Assembly (NCBI GenBank): GCA_943324055.2
Contig: CALPKD020000039.1
Location: 1 to 8,258, forward strand
Direction: 5' to 3'
DNA: 8,258 nt
From: Chitinophaga pinensis
GTDB taxonomy: Bacteria; Bacteroidota; Bacteroidia; Chitinophagales; Chitinophagaceae
Shown here in pieces: positions 6,420 through 8,258 of this stretch. The translations under genes were made by a program, and so were the position numbers. How positions within the stretch are numbered: position 1 is the stretch's first letter; each line of letters begins with the position of its first letter. The notes beneath the pieces were generated by a model. The model was given only the letters and a program-made list of their open reading frames with translations. It was not told the origin of the DNA and did no database searches.

Positions 6420-6449
6420 TTTGTTCGCATTAATAGTCCCCTAACTTTG
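6420..6449 (+). promoter_or_regulatory. Promoter of the MerR-family gene (TTTG-N18-TAACTTTG)
   Basis: TTTG at 6420-6423 and TAACTTTG at 6442-6449 are separated by 18 nt. Both boxes match the Bacteroidota -33/-7 consensus exactly and the spacing is within range. The last G of the -7 box is 4 nt before the ATG at 6454, so the expected transcription start falls at or beside the start codon. It lies back to back with the promoter-like element of the GT-like gene. Confidence 0.7.
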
Positions 6450-6453
6450 TACC

Positions 6454-7047
6454 ATGGCAAAACACTTGCACCAATTAGACTTATTTGGAGGTCCACCACC
6501 GGAGCCAGTTCATATAAAACGAACCAAGGCCGAAAAGTCAGTTGCCTACAAGCCAGCACCTCCAGTAATAGTGCAGGAAGTAAATGAAACTATACTTACT
6601 GAAATGTCATCCGTCTCGAGAGCACCCATGAATTTTGGAAAGTCAACTATATCACATAAAAGAGGAAGAAAATCATTTGCTTCAATGGATGGCGATATGG
6701 AAAAATTACAAGTCCCATCCGCAGAAATTTTAAGTAAAAAATTATACTACCCTATTGGTGAAGTGGCTGTATGGTTTAATGCAAATACTTCCCTGATTCG
6801 TTATTGGGAAAAAGAATTCAAACAATTACAACCTCGCAAAACAAGAAAAGGAGATAGATTGTTTCGCGCTCAAGATATTGAATTTTTAAAGCAGATTTAT
6901 TACTTATTACGAGAAAAAAAATACTCAATAGAAGGCGCTAAAACATATTTGAAAAATAATAAAGAAAAAGCCAACAAAGATATTGCGTTATTAAACAGCC
7001 TGAAAAATTTGAAAACCTTTTTAGTAAATCTAAAATCTAGCCTTTAG
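6454..7047 (+). CDS. MerR-family transcriptional regulator with long disordered N-terminus
   Basis: This 197-residue DNA-binding protein carries a MerR-type winged helix-turn-helix at about residues 97-168. The motif YYPIGEVAVWFNANTSLIRY is followed by WEKEF, then a Lys/Arg-rich wing (PRKTRKGDRLF) and RAQDIEFLKQIYYLL, as in a MerR subfamily common in Bacteroidota. The first 90 residues are low in hydrophobics and rich in Pro, Lys and Glu, so probably disordered. They contain QLDLF at 7-11 and a basic KRGRK patch at 69-73. After the DNA-binding domain only a short Lys-rich helix follows, with no effector-binding domain and no Cys cluster for metals. It is the only plus-strand gene, is divergent from the GT-like gene, and ends 4 bp from the MscS gene's stop. 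Target genes are unknown. Confidence 0.88.
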   Translation: MAKHLHQLDLFGGPPPEPVHIKRTKAEKSVAYKPAPPVIVQEVNETILTEMSSVSRAPMNFGKSTISHKRGRKSFASMDGDMEKLQVPSAEILSKKLYYPIGEVAVWFNANTSLIRYWEKEFKQLQPRKTRKGDRLFRAQDIEFLKQIYYLLREKKYSIEGAKTYLKNNKEKANKDIALLNSLKNLKTFLVNLKSSL

Positions 7048-7051
7048 TCCC

Positions 7052-8113
7052 TTATCCTTTTTCGGCAAACTGAATCCCATTTTTATTGGCATATTCAACA
7101 GCGGCTAAATTTAATTGTTCTCTCATTAAATTAAAAGCGCCAAATTCTACATCCATCGTTACCAAACATTCCATATGGATCGTATGAAATTGCTTTCCCG
7201 ATTCTGAAACAAAAACAGTTCCATTTATTGTAGATGTTTCATTTGCAATTTTATTTCTCAGGAACAAAGCGAACTGAGCTAGCGCAGCTGCCGAAGTAGT
7301 TACGCTTAGTTGTAAATCCATTTCAATTTTACGCTCGGTACGCAAACTAATATTATCAACAATACTGTCTACCATCTGCTTATTAGGTACTGAAATGTAT
7401 GTTTTATCCTGCGTACGAATGCGCGTACTGCGCAATCCAATTTTTTCAATGGTACCCGTAAATGCGTTTACTTTCACTATGTCCCCAACAGTAAATGGCT
7501 TATCAAAGAAAATAATAAAGGAGGCGATAATATTTTCCAAGCTTTCTCTCATAGACAATGCCACTGCAGCTCCAACCAAACTCAAGCTGGTAACTAAATT
7601 GCCTATATTTTCATTAAATACATAATGAAGTATTAATAAAAATCCGACGATGTACAAAATCACCTTGAAAAAATCTCGAAAAAATAAAATGAGTTGATCA
7701 TCCGTTTGATCCTTTGTGAGTTTTGCTTTTTGTTCCAACACAATCGAAATAAATTCGAGTGTTCGTAAGCAAACTCGAATAAATAAAACAATGAATAAAA
7801 ATTTAATCGTCGACTCGATAGCTAGTTGTAAAGTGATTTTATACAAATGCAAATTCCATGCTTCGGGGAAGCGCAATTCATATAATGCAATAATTGCAAC
7901 TAAAAAAAGGAGGAACTGTTCGATAGGTACTACTAAACGATGCACGTGTGACTTTCTGAGTTCTGAATGATTCTTTTTATCAATCCAGGTATATATCAAA
8001 CTTGCAAAAAAACGAGAAATAAGCCTTTTGATTATAAAAGTGACTAACAATATACCTAAGATAACTAGATAGCTTCTTATGGAGTTGTTTAATATCTGTT
8101 GGTCTAAATTCAT
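7052..8113 (-). CDS. MscS-family mechanosensitive ion channel
   Basis: This 353-residue inner membrane channel releases solutes during osmotic downshock. Likely membrane helices lie at about residues 13-36, 62-80, 97-118 and 144-164, before the pore helix. The pore region SLSLVGAAVALSMRESLENI (176-195) continues into IIASFIIFFDKPFTVGDIV, the classic MscS TM3 and beta-domain entry. The beta-domain motif YISVPNKQMVDSIVDN spans 239-254, and an alpha/beta C-terminal domain follows. It has more helices than E. coli MscS (three), so it is a mid-sized family member. I use the ATG at 8113; the frame extends to a TTG at 8131, but six extra residues on a TTG are less likely. It lies 34 bp after the LpxH-like gene, probably in the same transcript, and meets the MerR gene tail to tail. 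Confidence 0.93.
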   Translation of the reverse strand: MNLDQQILNNSIRSYLVILGILLVTFIIKRLISRFFASLIYTWIDKKNHSELRKSHVHRLVVPIEQFLLFLVAIIALYELRFPEAWNLHLYKITLQLAIESTIKFLFIVLFIRVCLRTLEFISIVLEQKAKLTKDQTDDQLILFFRDFFKVILYIVGFLLILHYVFNENIGNLVTSLSLVGAAVALSMRESLENIIASFIIFFDKPFTVGDIVKVNAFTGTIEKIGLRSTRIRTQDKTYISVPNKQMVDSIVDNISLRTERKIEMDLQLSVTTSAAALAQFALFLRNKIANETSTINGTVFVSESGKQFHTIHMECLVTMDVEFGAFNLMREQLNLAAVEYANKNGIQFAEKG

Positions 8114-8147
8114 AATATAACTTGTGAGCAATGAATAAAATAAAATG

Positions 8148-8258
8148 CTAATCCTTCCATTCTAAAAGCTGCATATCCGATCCATCAAAAACACCATACG
8201 TGTTTAGGCGAATCCAGTCTCCTAAATTAATATATCTACTTCGATCATTAATTTTAAA
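8148..8258 (-). CDS. C-terminus of a UDP-2,3-diacylglucosamine diphosphatase-like metallophosphoesterase (LpxH-type), cut by the window edge
   Basis: Reading leftward from the window edge, 36 codons precede a TAG at 8150-8148. The tail contains SRYINLGDWIRLNTYGVFDG, then a short strand ending in LLEWKD. The (R)Y.NLGDW...YAVFDG pattern is typical of the C-terminus of Bacteroidota LpxH-type enzymes, which hydrolyse UDP-2,3-diacylglucosamine to lipid X in lipid A synthesis at the cytoplasmic face of the membrane. The metal-binding core lies outside the window, so the assignment rests on this tail. The MscS gene starts 34 bp downstream on the same strand. Confidence 0.7.
   Translation of the reverse strand, partial: FKINDRSRYINLGDWIRLNTYGVFDGSDMQLLEWKD

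Noticed and set aside
6660..6675. AT-hook in the MerR protein (KRGRKS)
   Set aside because: The AT-hook core needs RGRP; here the Pro is Lys, so it is better described as a basic patch.
7019..7035. Possible terminator hairpin TTTTAG-taaat-CTAAAA at the end of the MerR gene
   Set aside because: It is only 6 bp, almost all A-T, inside the coding sequence and not followed by a U-run.
7395..7970. Plus-strand open frames (7395-7625 and 7716-7970) opposite the MscS gene
   Set aside because: They are shadows of a well-conserved channel gene; their products resemble no family.
8114..8131. MscS start at TTG 8131
   Set aside because: A six-residue extension on a rare start codon; the ATG at 8113 is right before the expected N-terminal segment.

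Overview
The window comes from a member of the Bacteroidota, probably the Chitinophagia/Sphingobacteriia side. Four things point there: a GldC homologue, an NAD kinase with the C-terminal WGLDKR tail usual in this phylum, the order CBS protein - nadK - secreted protein, and promoter-like elements of the Bacteroidota type (TTTG/TTG plus TAnnTTTG) instead of sigma70 boxes. The DNA is AT-rich, and I see no Shine-Dalgarno sequences deciding starts. I found no mobile element, CRISPR array, tRNA or rRNA. Nearly the whole window is coding, and only one intergenic stretch (about 150 bp) is longer than 100 bp.

Layout, right to left, since all but one gene are on the minus strand. At the right edge is the 3' end of a probable UDP-2,3-diacylglucosamine diphosphatase (lipid A synthesis), followed by an MscS-type mechanosensitive channel. 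The channel gene runs tail to tail, with a 4-bp gap, into the only plus-strand gene, a MerR-family regulator. An 85-bp divergent region separates the regulator from a minus-strand run: a degenerate GT-B-like protein, gldC, yqeY and a CvpA-family membrane protein. That run ends at a rho-independent terminator built into the last codons of the CvpA gene. After the 150-bp intergenic region comes a second tight minus-strand operon: alpha/beta hydrolase, CBS-pair/ACT-like protein, single-POTRA Omp85-type outer membrane protein, nadK, and the signal peptide of a further exported protein cut by the left edge. Gaps in this operon are 1, -8, 8 and 3 bp.

The left operon looks like the start of the conserved Bacteroidota envelope cluster (nadK, exported OMP-like protein, then typically uppS, bamA and Skp/OmpH-like genes outside this window). 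The MscS and LpxH-like genes also serve the envelope, so much of the window concerns outer-membrane building and turgor control.

No wholly new system is evident. The observations most worth checking are: (1) promoter-like TAnnTTTG elements 3-9 nt upstream of three start codons (MerR, GT-like gene, gldC), which predicts leaderless or nearly leaderless mRNAs; (2) a QLDLF pentapeptide, matching the sliding-clamp-binding motif, at residues 7-11 of the MerR regulator; (3) a second, single-POTRA Omp85 protein inserted between the CBS gene and nadK; and (4) a terminator that overlaps the CvpA-family stop codon.
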